A DNA stretch of 64,000 bases from Hyphomicrobiaceae bacterium. GTDB lineage: Bacteria; Pseudomonadota; Alphaproteobacteria; Rhizobiales; Hyphomicrobiaceae. Under the pieces are notes generated by a model. The model did not search any database. It saw only the letters and a list, made by a program, of their open reading frames with translations, and was not told the origin of the DNA. Below are positions 49,573-59,255 of this stretch, in pieces. Numbering within the stretch: the stretch's first letter is position 1; the number at the start of each line of letters is the position of its first letter. A program made the translations under genes and the position numbers. Location: positions 186,001 through 250,000 of the forward strand of contig JACKJI010000002.1 of the NCBI GenBank assembly GCA_020638035.1, in the 5' to 3' direction.

Positions 49573-50901
49573 TCAAATGCTGGCCGCGAGCCAGGTCTCC
49601 GCTTCGCTCATCAACGCCTCGCGCACGGCCACGTTATCGATCTTGTCGATCGCCTCGCCGATGAACGACTGGATGAGAAGCGCACGCGCCTCCTTCAGCG
49701 GTATGCCGCGTGCCCGCAGATAGAACAGAAGTTCTCCATCCAGCGCTGCCGAAGTCGATCCGTGACCGCAGACCACGTCGTCCGCATAGATCTCCAGCTC
49801 CGGCTTGGAATCGAACTCCGCCGTCTCCGACAGCATCAGCGCCTGCGCCATCTGCTTCCCGTCGGTCTTCTGCGCGTCACGCCGTACGATCACCTTGCCC
49901 TGGAAGATGCCGCGCGCCTCGCCGTCGAGCACGCCTTTGAACAGCTCACGGCTCTCACCGCCTGGCGTGGCATGATCGACGAACAGGGTCGTATCGATAT
50001 GTTCGCTGTTGCGGGCGAGGAAGGCTCCGGAGATGTCGAGCTTGGCGTTCTCACCCTTGAAAGTGGTCCGCACCTGGTTTCGCGCAAGGCCGACGCCTGA
50101 AGTGTACTGGAATGCGCGATAGTTGCTGTCGGTGCCGAGTTCCACGAGCCAGTTGGCGAGATGGATGACCTGTCCGAGGTCCATTGCGACCTTGACGTGG
50201 CCGACCTCTGCATTGGCGCCGACAACGACCTCGCTCGCCGCATTTGTCTGCCCGTCCGCGATCGAACCGGGCACCGCGACAAACATCTCGACAATTGTCA
50301 CCTGCGCGCCATCCCCAACCCGGATCTGGCTGCGGCTCACCGTCCGCTGCGCAATGCCGCCGGCGCGCACATGCACCACCAACAGGGGCTCGGCGAGTTT
50401 CGTCCCCGCCGCAACATCGATCACCGCCCCGTCGGTAACATAGGCGGCATTGAGCGCCAGCAGTGCCTGCGAGCCGCGATCCTCTTCGTCAAGCGACAGG
50501 CTCGCAGACGCACCGGCCTGCAACGCCGCGGAGAGCGGTGTCACTACCACGCCGCTGATGCCATCGAGGTTCGACAGCTCACGGCGGTAAGTGCCGTTGA
50601 CCAGCACGAGTCGCGGCGCATCGATGCGGCCCAGCGCGCCCATCGCCACGATCACATCGGCGATCGTCGTCTTGGTCTGATCGCCGACCGCGAGCGGCAG
50701 CGCATCCTTCATCACGCCGCGCAGATCGGTGTACTTCCACTCCTCGATGCGGCGATGCGGAAGGCCATGCGCCGCGAAACGGCCAATCGCCGCAGTGCGT
50801 GCCTGCCTCACCTCGTCGCTGCCCGGCAAGGCATCTGCCACGCCGGCGAAACCCTCCGTCAGCGCCACTTCCGCCCTGGTCTTCATAACTGCCACGTTCA
50901 T
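49573..50901 (-). CDS. sufD: Fe-S cluster scaffold subunit SufD
   Basis: SufD with SufB and the ATPase SufC forms the SufBC2D scaffold. The 442-residue protein has HRRIEEWKYTDLRG at the N-terminus, a beta-helix core with GVGLARNQVRTTFKGENAKLDISGAF, and the closing segment DDVVCGHGSTSAALDGELLFYLRARGI, with the conserved VCGHG cysteine/histidine and the R-x-I-P ending. ATG at 50901 is preceded by GGAGG at six bases. Lies between sufC and sufS. Confidence 0.95.
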   Translation of the reverse strand: MNVAVMKTRAEVALTEGFAGVADALPGSDEVRQARTAAIGRFAAHGLPHRRIEEWKYTDLRGVMKDALPLAVGDQTKTTIADVIVAMGALGRIDAPRLVLVNGTYRRELSNLDGISGVVVTPLSAALQAGASASLSLDEEDRGSQALLALNAAYVTDGAVIDVAAGTKLAEPLLVVHVRAGGIAQRTVSRSQIRVGDGAQVTIVEMFVAVPGSIADGQTNAASEVVVGANAEVGHVKVAMDLGQVIHLANWLVELGTDSNYRAFQYTSGVGLARNQVRTTFKGENAKLDISGAFLARNSEHIDTTLFVDHATPGGESRELFKGVLDGEARGIFQGKVIVRRDAQKTDGKQMAQALMLSETAEFDSKPELEIYADDVVCGHGSTSAALDGELLFYLRARGIPLKEARALLIQSFIGEAIDKIDNVAVREALMSEAETWLAASI

Positions 50902-50964
50902 TCCGCGCCTCCGAGCGCTTGAAACGATCTGTTCGTCCCTAGAGATTCGAGAAGGAGCGACACC

Positions 50965-51720
50965 TCAAGCCGCATCCTTCTGGAATTCCGCATATCCCGA
51001 CTTCTCGAGCTCCAGAGCCAGTTCCTTGCCACCCGATCGGCGGATCTTGCCGTAGGCCAGCACGTGCACCTTATCGGGCACGATATGGTTCAAGAGCCGC
51101 TGGTAGTGGGTGATGACAAGCATTGCGCGGTCCGGCCCGCGCAGCGCATTGACGCCGTCCGCCACGATCCGGAGTGCGTCGATGTCGAGACCGGAGTCGG
51201 TCTCGTCCAGCACGCACAGCGACGGCTCGAGCATCGCCATCTGCAGGATCTCGGAACGCTTCTTCTCACCGCCCGAGAAGCCGACGTTGACCGGGCGCTT
51301 CAGCATCTCGACGTCGATGTTGAGTGACGCCGCTCTCTCCTTGACGAGCTTCATGAAGGCCGGTGTCGTCAGCTCCTCATGGCCACGCTTCTTGCGCACC
51401 GCGTTGGCCGCCGTTCTGAGGAACGTCAGCCCCGCCACGCCGGGAATCTCCATCGGATACTGGAAAGCGAGGAACACGCCTTTGGCCGCGCGCTCATCGG
51501 GCTCCATCCCCAGGATCGACTCTCCGTTCCACAGGATGTCACCGTCGGTCACCTCGTAGTCCTCGCGGCCGGCGAGCACGTAGGCGAGCGTCGACTTGCC
51601 CGAGCCATTCGGCCCCATGATGGCGTGCACCTCGCCCCTAGGCACGACGAGGTCGATACCCTTGAGGATCTCTGCGTCCTCGTCCGCGATCTTCACGTGC
51701 AGGTTCTTGATCTCAAGCAT
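50965..51720 (-). CDS. sufC: SUF ATPase SufC
   Basis: An ABC-type ATPase that drives the SufBCD scaffold. The 251-residue protein has Walker A GPNGSGKST, the SufC-specific signature FSGGEKKRSEI in place of LSGGQ, Walker B LCVLDETDSGLDIDAL and ITHYQRLL with the switch histidine. ATG at 51720 has AGGA about seven bases upstream; the 22-codon longer frame is dismissed. In order with sufB and sufD, separated from sufB by a small membrane protein gene. Confidence 0.97.
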   Translation of the reverse strand: MLEIKNLHVKIADEDAEILKGIDLVVPRGEVHAIMGPNGSGKSTLAYVLAGREDYEVTDGDILWNGESILGMEPDERAAKGVFLAFQYPMEIPGVAGLTFLRTAANAVRKKRGHEELTTPAFMKLVKERAASLNIDVEMLKRPVNVGFSGGEKKRSEILQMAMLEPSLCVLDETDSGLDIDALRIVADGVNALRGPDRAMLVITHYQRLLNHIVPDKVHVLAYGKIRRSGGKELALELEKSGYAEFQKDAA

Positions 51721-51793
51721 CTGTCTTCCTCTTCGTTCTTCGTCGGGGCTGCGACATGCGTTGGCTTCGCGCCCCCTTGGTCTCAATGCGAAT

Positions 51794-52117
51794 TCACTTG
51801 CGCTCGCAGCCCTGCTGCTTTTCGGGATCGTAGATGTCGGCGTACTTCTGCCCCTTCCAGCGCCACGCCCATTCGCCGTCCGTGCGCCGGCGCGCGAACT
51901 GCGTGAACCAGTAGACGCCTCCCAGCACGCCGACGAACCAGACGGCGTAGAGCGCTATGCTCCCCTTGTCCTTCAGCGCCATCATGCCGCCGACGGCGAC
52001 GAGCCCGAGCAAGACGGAGAAGACACCGGTCGCGAGCCAGCCCTGCCACGTCGACGGCGTCGCGCCGTAACCGTGCGTCTTGGGCTTGAACCAGAACTCG
52101 TTGCTGCTGTTCTCCAT
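51794..52117 (-). CDS. Small two-helix membrane protein inside the suf operon
   Basis: A 107-residue protein with two hydrophobic segments (about 27-47 and 53-73), a Trp/Gly-rich N-terminus (FWFKPKTHGYGATPSTWQGW) and a polar C-terminus with Cys near the end (QQGCERK). It lies 11 bases after sufB and 73 before sufC on the same strand, so it is almost certainly co-transcribed. The N-terminal WFKPKxxGYG... TWQGW pattern recalls other short membrane proteins of unknown function. No metal site or enzyme motif is visible. A link with membrane delivery of iron or of clusters is speculation. Confidence 0.8.
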   Translation of the reverse strand: MENSSNEFWFKPKTHGYGATPSTWQGWLATGVFSVLLGLVAVGGMMALKDKGSIALYAVWFVGVLGGVYWFTQFARRRTDGEWAWRWKGQKYADIYDPEKQQGCERK

Positions 52118-52128
52118 CGCGCGTCTCG

Positions 52129-53598
<1,470 letters not shown>

Positions 53599-53642
53599 CG
53601 TCCTCTCCTCGTCTATCCAATCACTCGTGCGCGGGCCTGCCC

Positions 53643-54797
53643 TCAGGCCACCTGGCGCGCACTTCCGCGTATCCTGTCAACGCGCTGCCACGCCTCGGCG
53701 GCGCGCGACACGTCGTCCATCTTGCTCGCCCAGCCGAGGCTGAAGCGCACCGCACATCGCGCGATATCGTCATCGATGCCCATCGCTGCAAGAACCGGCG
53801 AGCGCGCTGTCTTGCCGGAGCTGCAGGCTGCGCCCGCGCTCGCGGCGACGCCCGCCAGATCCAGCGCGATAACAGCTGTTTCCGCCGGTGCACCCGCAAG
53901 CGCAACAAGCGTCGTGTTGCAGAGCCTCTGGGCCTGCCGGCCAATGACCACCATGTCAGGGGCCGCTACAGCCAGTTCCGTTTCCAGACGGTCGCGCAGA
54001 TGCTCGAGCCGCATGGGCTCCGTCGCCAGATCGCGGACCGCGGCAGCCGCTGCCGCGCCGAAGCCTGCAATCGCGGCGACGTTTTCCGTACCGGCCCGCC
54101 GGCCGCGCTCTTGACCGCCTCCCGTCAGCAGCGGCGTCAGCGGCGCACCTTCGCGCGCGATCAGTGCACCCGCACCCAGTGGTCCGCCGATCTTGTGGGA
54201 AGACAGCACGACATAATCGGGCCGCCGCTCGCTCGCAGCGATCGCAATTCGCCCGGCAGCCTGCACCGCATCGACCATCAGCCGTGCACCCTGTCCTGCG
54301 ACGATTTCCGCAATCTCGGCGATCGGTTGCACGACGCCGGTCTCGTTGTTGGCCTGCTGGACCGCAACGAGAATGTCTTCACCCCGCAGGCCCTGAGCGC
54401 CCGACAAGCGGTCGAGCTGCGTGGCAAGCGCGTCGCCTGCGACGAGGCCAAGGTGATCGACCGGCACGACGATCACCTCGGCGCCATTGCGCTTTGCTGC
54501 CGCGATCACTGCGGGATGCTCGACCGCCGAGACAAGGATCGCTCGCCACGGCCCCGACAGGACCTGATTGGCGGCCTCAGTGGCACCGCTCGTGAAAATC
54601 ACGTCGCGGGCAGGTGCACCTGCCAGACGGCCCAGCTCCACACGCGCCGCCTCGATCGTCTGGCGTGCACGGCGGCCCTCGGCATGCACCGACGACGCAT
54701 TGCCGTGCAGGTCGAGCGCCGACAGCATCGCCGCACGCGCTTCCGGCCGCAGAGGTGCCGTCGCGTTGTAATCGAGGTATGTGCGCGGCCCGTTCAT
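53643..54797 (-). CDS. Cysteine desulfurase, IscS/NifS (group I) type
   Basis: A second cysteine desulfurase, 384 residues, of group I. It has YLDYNATAPLRPEA, FTSGATEAANQ, VEHPAVIAAAKRNGAEV, QQANNETGVVQPI, the PLP lysine in LSSHKIGGPLGAGAL, GGGQERGRRAGTEN, and the flexible-loop catalytic cysteine in ASAGAACSSGK. ATG at 54797 overlaps the iscR stop by four bases; an upstream TTG at 54809 is less likely. With sufS this gives the operon two desulfurases of different groups. I leave the symbol open (iscS- or sufS-type naming is used inconsistently). Confidence 0.92.
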   Translation of the reverse strand: MNGPRTYLDYNATAPLRPEARAAMLSALDLHGNASSVHAEGRRARQTIEAARVELGRLAGAPARDVIFTSGATEAANQVLSGPWRAILVSAVEHPAVIAAAKRNGAEVIVVPVDHLGLVAGDALATQLDRLSGAQGLRGEDILVAVQQANNETGVVQPIAEIAEIVAGQGARLMVDAVQAAGRIAIAASERRPDYVVLSSHKIGGPLGAGALIAREGAPLTPLLTGGGQERGRRAGTENVAAIAGFGAAAAAAVRDLATEPMRLEHLRDRLETELAVAAPDMVVIGRQAQRLCNTTLVALAGAPAETAVIALDLAGVAASAGAACSSGKTARSPVLAAMGIDDDIARCAVRFSLGWASKMDDVSRAAEAWQRVDRIRGSARQVA

Positions 54798-55273
54798 TCC
54801 GCCGCCCAATCGATACCGGCACCGGCAGCAGCACGCTCGACAGCGGCAACTGGCGCCAGCTTCTCCTGCGGGATGCCGTCGAGAACTTCAGCGAGGCTCA
54901 CACTCCAAAGGAACGCTGCGATATGACCGCCCAGCCCGCACCACAGCTTGTGCGTCAGACAACGCTCCTCGCCGAGGCAGCCGATGCCGCCGTCCATACA
55001 GCGCGTCATCCGCGTCTCTTCCTCGACGGCGGCCATGATCTCGCCGACGGGTATCTCCGCGGCGGTCCGGCCGAGCCGATAACCGCCCGTTCGTCCACGC
55101 GCGCTGTCGACCAGCCCGGCACGGCGCAACCTAAGGAAGATCTGCTCGAGGTAAGAGAGCGAAAGCTGCTGGCGCTCTGCAATCTGGGACAGGGGAACCG
55201 CGGCCTCGCCCTGATTCTTGGCGAGATCCGCCATGGCCATCACCGCGTAGCGGCCCTTGGTGTTCAACTCCAC
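54794..55273 (-). CDS. iscR: Rrf2 family iron-sulfur cluster regulator IscR
   Basis: A 159-residue winged-helix Rrf2 repressor that senses cluster status. It opens with KGRYAVMAMADLAKN, then the DNA-recognition helix LSLSYLEQIFLRLRRAGLV, and the cluster-binding cysteines C92, C99, C105 with H108 in the CLTHKLW segment, matching E. coli IscR (C92, C98, C104, H107) with one extra residue. It heads the suf operon (four-base overlap with the desulfurase gene), and a likely IscR site lies in the promoter, consistent with feedback control. Confidence 0.94.
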   Translation of the reverse strand: MELNTKGRYAVMAMADLAKNQGEAAVPLSQIAERQQLSLSYLEQIFLRLRRAGLVDSARGRTGGYRLGRTAAEIPVGEIMAAVEEETRMTRCMDGGIGCLGEERCLTHKLWCGLGGHIAAFLWSVSLAEVLDGIPQEKLAPVAAVERAAAGAGIDWAAE

Positions 55274-55827
55274 GACGACACCTGCTCAATCATTGTCGAA
55301 ACCCGGTGCGGCCGTTGCCGGCCCGCCCACGCACCGAGACGCGATGACGCTTGCATTCGCCACCCCCCGGTGTGTTAAGAAGCGCCACTTGGCCGAGTTC
55401 TCGCCTCGGACCCGCAGCACTTCTTTCGAACAATTCTAAAGTCGTGCCGTGGACTATGAAAATTCCGATTGGAGAAGTCAAGTATTATGCGCACTCAGTG
55501 CCGGATTTTTCGTCGCGGTCTTCGCTGGCGAGCGGTACATGGAAAGCCAGCACTTTGAACGCACAAGAAAAAAATGACATCCGGGCGAGTCGTCGCAGTC
55601 GCGGGCCAGCTCCAGTCTCCCGACCTCGCCAGGGCCGCCGCCTCGCATCAAGCCGAGCCATCGCGGTCCGACCGGGCACCACCTCTTACCCGCCGCCGCC
55701 TCTTCGAGGGCTCGCAACGACAAGCATCGGGTGACACTGGCCGCGCACCTTCCTCCAGCACCGGCGCGCCAGCTCGACGTCAAGATGCTCGAAATGCAAT
55801 CTTATTCCAAAAAGCCGACGGAAGACC
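55274..55827. other. Divergent region between iscR and an alpha/beta hydrolase gene
   Basis: About 550 bases with no supported gene. It holds the suf promoter with the IscR-like box (listed separately). The remainder up to 55,827 shows nothing recognised. Confidence 0.55.
55453..55485 (-). promoter_or_regulatory. Suf operon promoter with IscR type-1-like site
   Basis: On the minus strand TTGACT (55481-55476) and CATAGT (55458-55453) are spaced 17 bases, a sigma-70-like promoter about 180 bases before iscR. The -35 lies inside ATACTTGACT (55485-55476), which fits the left half of the E. coli IscR type-1 consensus (ATASYYGACT) perfectly; over the full 25-base site, 55485 to 55461, I count 18 agreements by eye. 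Position over the -35 would block polymerase, as in autoregulated isc promoters. Confidence 0.6.
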
Positions 55828-56601
55828 ATGCCTGAGTTGATCATTAACGGCCCCGAGGGCCGACGCATCGAAGCGCGCTACCACCACGAGGGGCGCTCCG
55901 ACAGCCCGATCGCCCTGGTTCTGCACCCGCATCCGCAATTCGGCGGAACCATGAACAACCAGGTGGTCTACGCGCTTTACCACACGTTCGCCGCACGTGG
56001 CTTCTCGGTGCTGCGCTTCAATTTCCGCGGCGTTGGCCGCTCGCAGGGATACTGGGACGGCGGGCCGGGCGAGCTGGCGGACGCGGCGTGTGCGCTCGAC
56101 TGGCTGCAGATCGTCAAGCCAGACGCCAAATGCTGCTGGATCGCAGGCGTGTCGTTCGGTACCTGGATCGCGATGCAGCTGCTGATGCGCCGGCCGGAGA
56201 TCGACGGCTTTGTCTGCGTCGCGCCGCCGTCGAACCTTTACGATTTCTCGTTCCTGGCGCCGTGTCCGTCGTCGGGCCTCATGATCAACGGCGACAAGGA
56301 TCGCGTTGTCCCGTCTCAGTCGGTCGCCGATCTTGCCGCCAAGCTGAAGACCCAGCGCGGCATCAAGATCGATCATGAGATCGTGCCGGGCGCGAACCAC
56401 TTCTTCGAGAACAAGATCGACGAGTTGACGTCGGTGGTCGGCAGCTATGTCGACATGCGGCTGGCTAAAGACGCCGAGGAGCGCGAAACACGCCGCGCCA
56501 AGGAGAAGGAGCGCGATGCCGCACGCGAGCGCGAACGCGCCCGTGAGGCGGAGGAGGCTATCGCACCGAGCGCTGAGGAAGGCGACGACGGCGAAGAGTA
56601 A
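55828..56601 (+). CDS. Alpha/beta hydrolase with charged helical C-terminus
   Basis: A 257-residue alpha/beta hydrolase. N-terminal strand-turn: ALVLHPHPQFGGTMNN, then FNFRGVGRSQG. The nucleophile elbow reads GVSFGTW (serine), the acid lies in GDKDRVVP and the base in GANHFFENK. From about residue 215 the chain is an uninterrupted Glu/Lys/Arg/Ala helix (AKDAEERETRRAKEKERDA...), ending acidic (EEGDDGEE). This hydrolase is commonly found next to iscR-suf in alphaproteobacteria, on the opposite strand as here; the substrate is unknown. ATG at 55828. Confidence 0.88.
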   Translation: MPELIINGPEGRRIEARYHHEGRSDSPIALVLHPHPQFGGTMNNQVVYALYHTFAARGFSVLRFNFRGVGRSQGYWDGGPGELADAACALDWLQIVKPDAKCCWIAGVSFGTWIAMQLLMRRPEIDGFVCVAPPSNLYDFSFLAPCPSSGLMINGDKDRVVPSQSVADLAAKLKTQRGIKIDHEIVPGANHFFENKIDELTSVVGSYVDMRLAKDAEERETRRAKEKERDAARERERAREAEEAIAPSAEEGDDGEE

Positions 56602-56683
56602 GAGCCGGAGCGATCTTGCTCAGCGCACGCGGCATACGATTTTTCCGGTCACTCTCAGCACACGCCCAACCGATGTGCGCAGC

Positions 56684-56712
56684 AGTCCGGAGCAAAAAGC
56701 GTGCTCCGGACT
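56684..56712. repeat. Perfect 11-bp palindromic hairpin between convergent genes
   Basis: AGTCCGGAGCA (56684-56694) pairs exactly with TGCTCCGGACT (56702-56712) around a 7-base loop. It lies between the hydrolase and anmK stops. No U-run follows on either side, so a dispersed palindrome or a Rho-independent-like stop without tail are both possible. Confidence 0.65.
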
Positions 56713-56720
56713 CAACAGCA

Positions 56721-57842
56721 TCAGGGACGCGCCAAGACGCCCCCCGGCGTCGGCCACGGCACGCCTGTCGTACCTGGGAATGTCAACGGTAGCCCACTGA
56801 GCGATCTCACCGCGAGATAGGCCCAGGCCTCTGCCTCTATGGCATCGCCGTTCAAACCTATCGCATCGATCGGCACCACCGCGTTTTCGACCCGCTCTGC
56901 GAGCCGTGTCATGATCGCGCGGTTCTTACGTCCGCCGCCCGACACCACCCAGATTGCAGGCTCCTGAGGAAAATGCTCGCGGGATCGTGCGATCGCTTCC
57001 GCGGTGAAGGCGGCGAGCGTCGCCGCGCCCGCCGTCAGCGACAGACCCGCCAGCGCCTTGCCATCGAGACCGCTGGCAAAGCTATCGCGGTCGAGCGACT
57101 TGGGCGGCGGCGCCATGAAGTAGGGGTTGGCGAGCAGTTGATGCAGCAGACCGTCATCGACCTTGCCGTGGAGCGCGGTCTCGCCATCGGCGTCATAGGC
57201 GGTGGCCGCATGCCGCAGCATCCAGTCGTCGATCAGCGCATTGCCGGGGCCCGTGTCGAACGCCAGCAGAAGGTCCCGGTCGGATCCGACGTAGGTGACA
57301 TTCGCCACCCCGCCGATATTGACAAAGGCCGCCGGCAGCCTGCCGAGCCGGACACCGATTGCCTGATGATAGACGGGCACCAACGGGGCCCCCTCACCTC
57401 CCGCCATCACGTCGGCAATGCGCATGTCATAGACGACCGGAACGCCAACCGCCTGGGCGAGCCGTCTGCCGTCACCAATCTGAACCGTCAGCCGCCGCTC
57501 CGGGGCATGCAGCACGGTGTGGCCGTGAAATCCAATGACTTCAATATCGGCGGCCTTGATCCCCGTATCTTCCAGGAAGTGCGTGACCGCCTCGGCGTGC
57601 AGGTCCGTCAAATACTGCTCGGCCAGGCGCATGACGCCAGGCCGCTCTGCACGCGCCTTGATCTCGCTCGCCGCGACCGCCGCCGCCTCGCGCAGGTGCT
57701 GGCGGAAGGGTTCGGAATAGGGAAACGTGAACGATGGCCCGTGGCGCAGCTCTTCCCGTCCGTCCGTCTCGATCAGAGCGACATCGATCCCGTCCATCGA
57801 TGTGCCGCTCATCAACCCGATGGCGCGCTTCAGCTTGCCCAA
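56721..57842 (-). CDS. anmK: Anhydro-N-acetylmuramic acid kinase AnmK, TTG start
   Basis: Recycles peptidoglycan by phosphorylating and opening anhydro-MurNAc to MurNAc-6-phosphate. The protein (373 residues) begins with AIGLMSGTSMDGIDVALIETDG, the ATP-binding signature, followed by IGFHGHTVLHAPE, FVNIGGVANVTYVG and LAFDTGPGNALIDDWM, then VSGGGRKNRAIM. No ATG fits before the first motif in this frame; the TTG at 57842 (MGKLKRAIGL) has GAGGA eight bases upstream and is chosen. The longer frame to 58403 runs antisense into tyrS and is rejected. Divergent from tyrS. Confidence 0.9.
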   Translation of the reverse strand: MGKLKRAIGLMSGTSMDGIDVALIETDGREELRHGPSFTFPYSEPFRQHLREAAAVAASEIKARAERPGVMRLAEQYLTDLHAEAVTHFLEDTGIKAADIEVIGFHGHTVLHAPERRLTVQIGDGRRLAQAVGVPVVYDMRIADVMAGGEGAPLVPVYHQAIGVRLGRLPAAFVNIGGVANVTYVGSDRDLLLAFDTGPGNALIDDWMLRHAATAYDADGETALHGKVDDGLLHQLLANPYFMAPPPKSLDRDSFASGLDGKALAGLSLTAGAATLAAFTAEAIARSREHFPQEPAIWVVSGGGRKNRAIMTRLAERVENAVVPIDAIGLNGDAIEAEAWAYLAVRSLSGLPLTFPGTTGVPWPTPGGVLARP

Positions 57843-57959
57843 TTGATCGATCCTCGTGCATGGTGCCGCCGATTCTGCCGACCCTACACCAACAGGCCTC
57901 TCGCGTCCGGAGCGATCGACACACCGGACGCCGGCCCGCAAGCGATAGACGATCAAGCG

Positions 57960-59216
57960 ATGACGAGCTTCAAGTCCGACTTCCTTAACGTTCTGACCGA
58001 GCGCGGGTTCATTCACCAGTGCTCCGATCCCGAAGGGGTCGATGCGCTCGCAGCCAAAGGCGATCTCGTCACCTACGTCGGCTACGACTGCACCGCGCCT
58101 TCCCTGCACGTCGGCTCGCTGCTCTCCATCATGATGCTCGCCTGGCTCCAGCGGACGGGCGCCGGCAAGCCGATCGTGCTGATGGGCGGCGGTACGACGC
58201 GGGTGGGTGACCCGTCGGGCAAGGACGAGACGCGGCAAATGCGTTCCATCGAGGAGATCGAGTCCAACAAGCAGGGCATGCAACAGGTCTTCGCCAAGCT
58301 CATCGACTTCGGCGCTGGCCGCCACGGCGCGACCATGGTCGACAATGCCGAGTGGCTGGCAGCGCTCAATTACATCGCGTTCCTGCGCGATGTCGGCCGC
58401 CATTTCTCGGTCAATCGCATGCTCACGATGGATTCAGCCAAGCTGCGTCTCGAGCGCGAACAGGAGCTGTCCTTCATCGAGTTCAACTACATGCTGTTGC
58501 AGGCCTACGACTTCGTCGAACTCAACCGACGCTATGGCTGCAACCTGCAGATGGGTGGCTCGGACCAGTGGGGCAACATCGTTACCGGCATTGATCTCGG
58601 TCGCCGCATGGGCACGCCACAGCTCTATGCCTTGACCTGTCCGCTGCTGACGACCGCATCAGGCGCCAAGATGGGCAAGACCGCCGCCGGGGCCGTCTGG
58701 CTCAACGAGGCGCAGCTGCCGGCCTACGACTATTGGCAATACTGGCGCAACACCGAGGATGCCGACGTCGGCCGGTTCCTGAAGCTCTTCACCATGCTGC
58801 CGATGGACGAGGTGGCAAAGCTTGAAGCTTTGCGCGATGCGGAGATCAACGAGGCCAAGAAAGTGCTCGCCACTGAGGCAACGGCGCTGATGCATGGCCG
58901 CGAGAAGGCAGAGGCCGCCGCGGAAACCGCGCGCAAGACGTTCGAGACCGGTCAACTCTCCGCCGACCTGCCAACCGTCGAGATCTCAAAGGGCGATTTG
59001 GAAGCCGGGCTGGGCGTTCTGTCGGCCTTTGTTGCCGCCGGTCTCGTCAAATCCAATTCCGAAGCTCGGCGACAGGTCCAGGGGGGCGGGCTCAAGGTCA
59101 ACGACGAGGCGGTCAAGAACGACAAGCTGTCGCTCACCTCGGCGCATGTCACGTCGGACGGCGTCATCAAGCTTTCGCTCGGCAAAAAGAAGCATGTCTT
59201 GTTGAAACCGGTCTGA
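57960..59216 (+). CDS. tyrS: Tyrosyl-tRNA synthetase
   Basis: Class I synthetase charging tRNA-Tyr. The 418-residue protein has the HIGH-like PSLHVGSLL, the tyrosine pocket GGGTTRVGDPSGKDETR, LNYIAFLRDVGRHFSVNRML, YMLLQAYDFVELNRRYGCNLQMGGSDQWGN, the KMSKS-like GAKMGKTAAGAVWL, and a C-terminal S4 domain (SEARRQVQGGGLKVND). ATG at 57960; an upstream extension of 329 codons is antisense to anmK. Normal length for the alphaproteobacterial form. Confidence 0.97.
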   Translation: MTSFKSDFLNVLTERGFIHQCSDPEGVDALAAKGDLVTYVGYDCTAPSLHVGSLLSIMMLAWLQRTGAGKPIVLMGGGTTRVGDPSGKDETRQMRSIEEIESNKQGMQQVFAKLIDFGAGRHGATMVDNAEWLAALNYIAFLRDVGRHFSVNRMLTMDSAKLRLEREQELSFIEFNYMLLQAYDFVELNRRYGCNLQMGGSDQWGNIVTGIDLGRRMGTPQLYALTCPLLTTASGAKMGKTAAGAVWLNEAQLPAYDYWQYWRNTEDADVGRFLKLFTMLPMDEVAKLEALRDAEINEAKKVLATEATALMHGREKAEAAAETARKTFETGQLSADLPTVEISKGDLEAGLGVLSAFVAAGLVKSNSEARRQVQGGGLKVNDEAVKNDKLSLTSAHVTSDGVIKLSLGKKKHVLLKPV

Positions 59217-59255
59217 GCAGCTGCTGCGGGTTCACGCAACGGCTGCTGCTGCACG

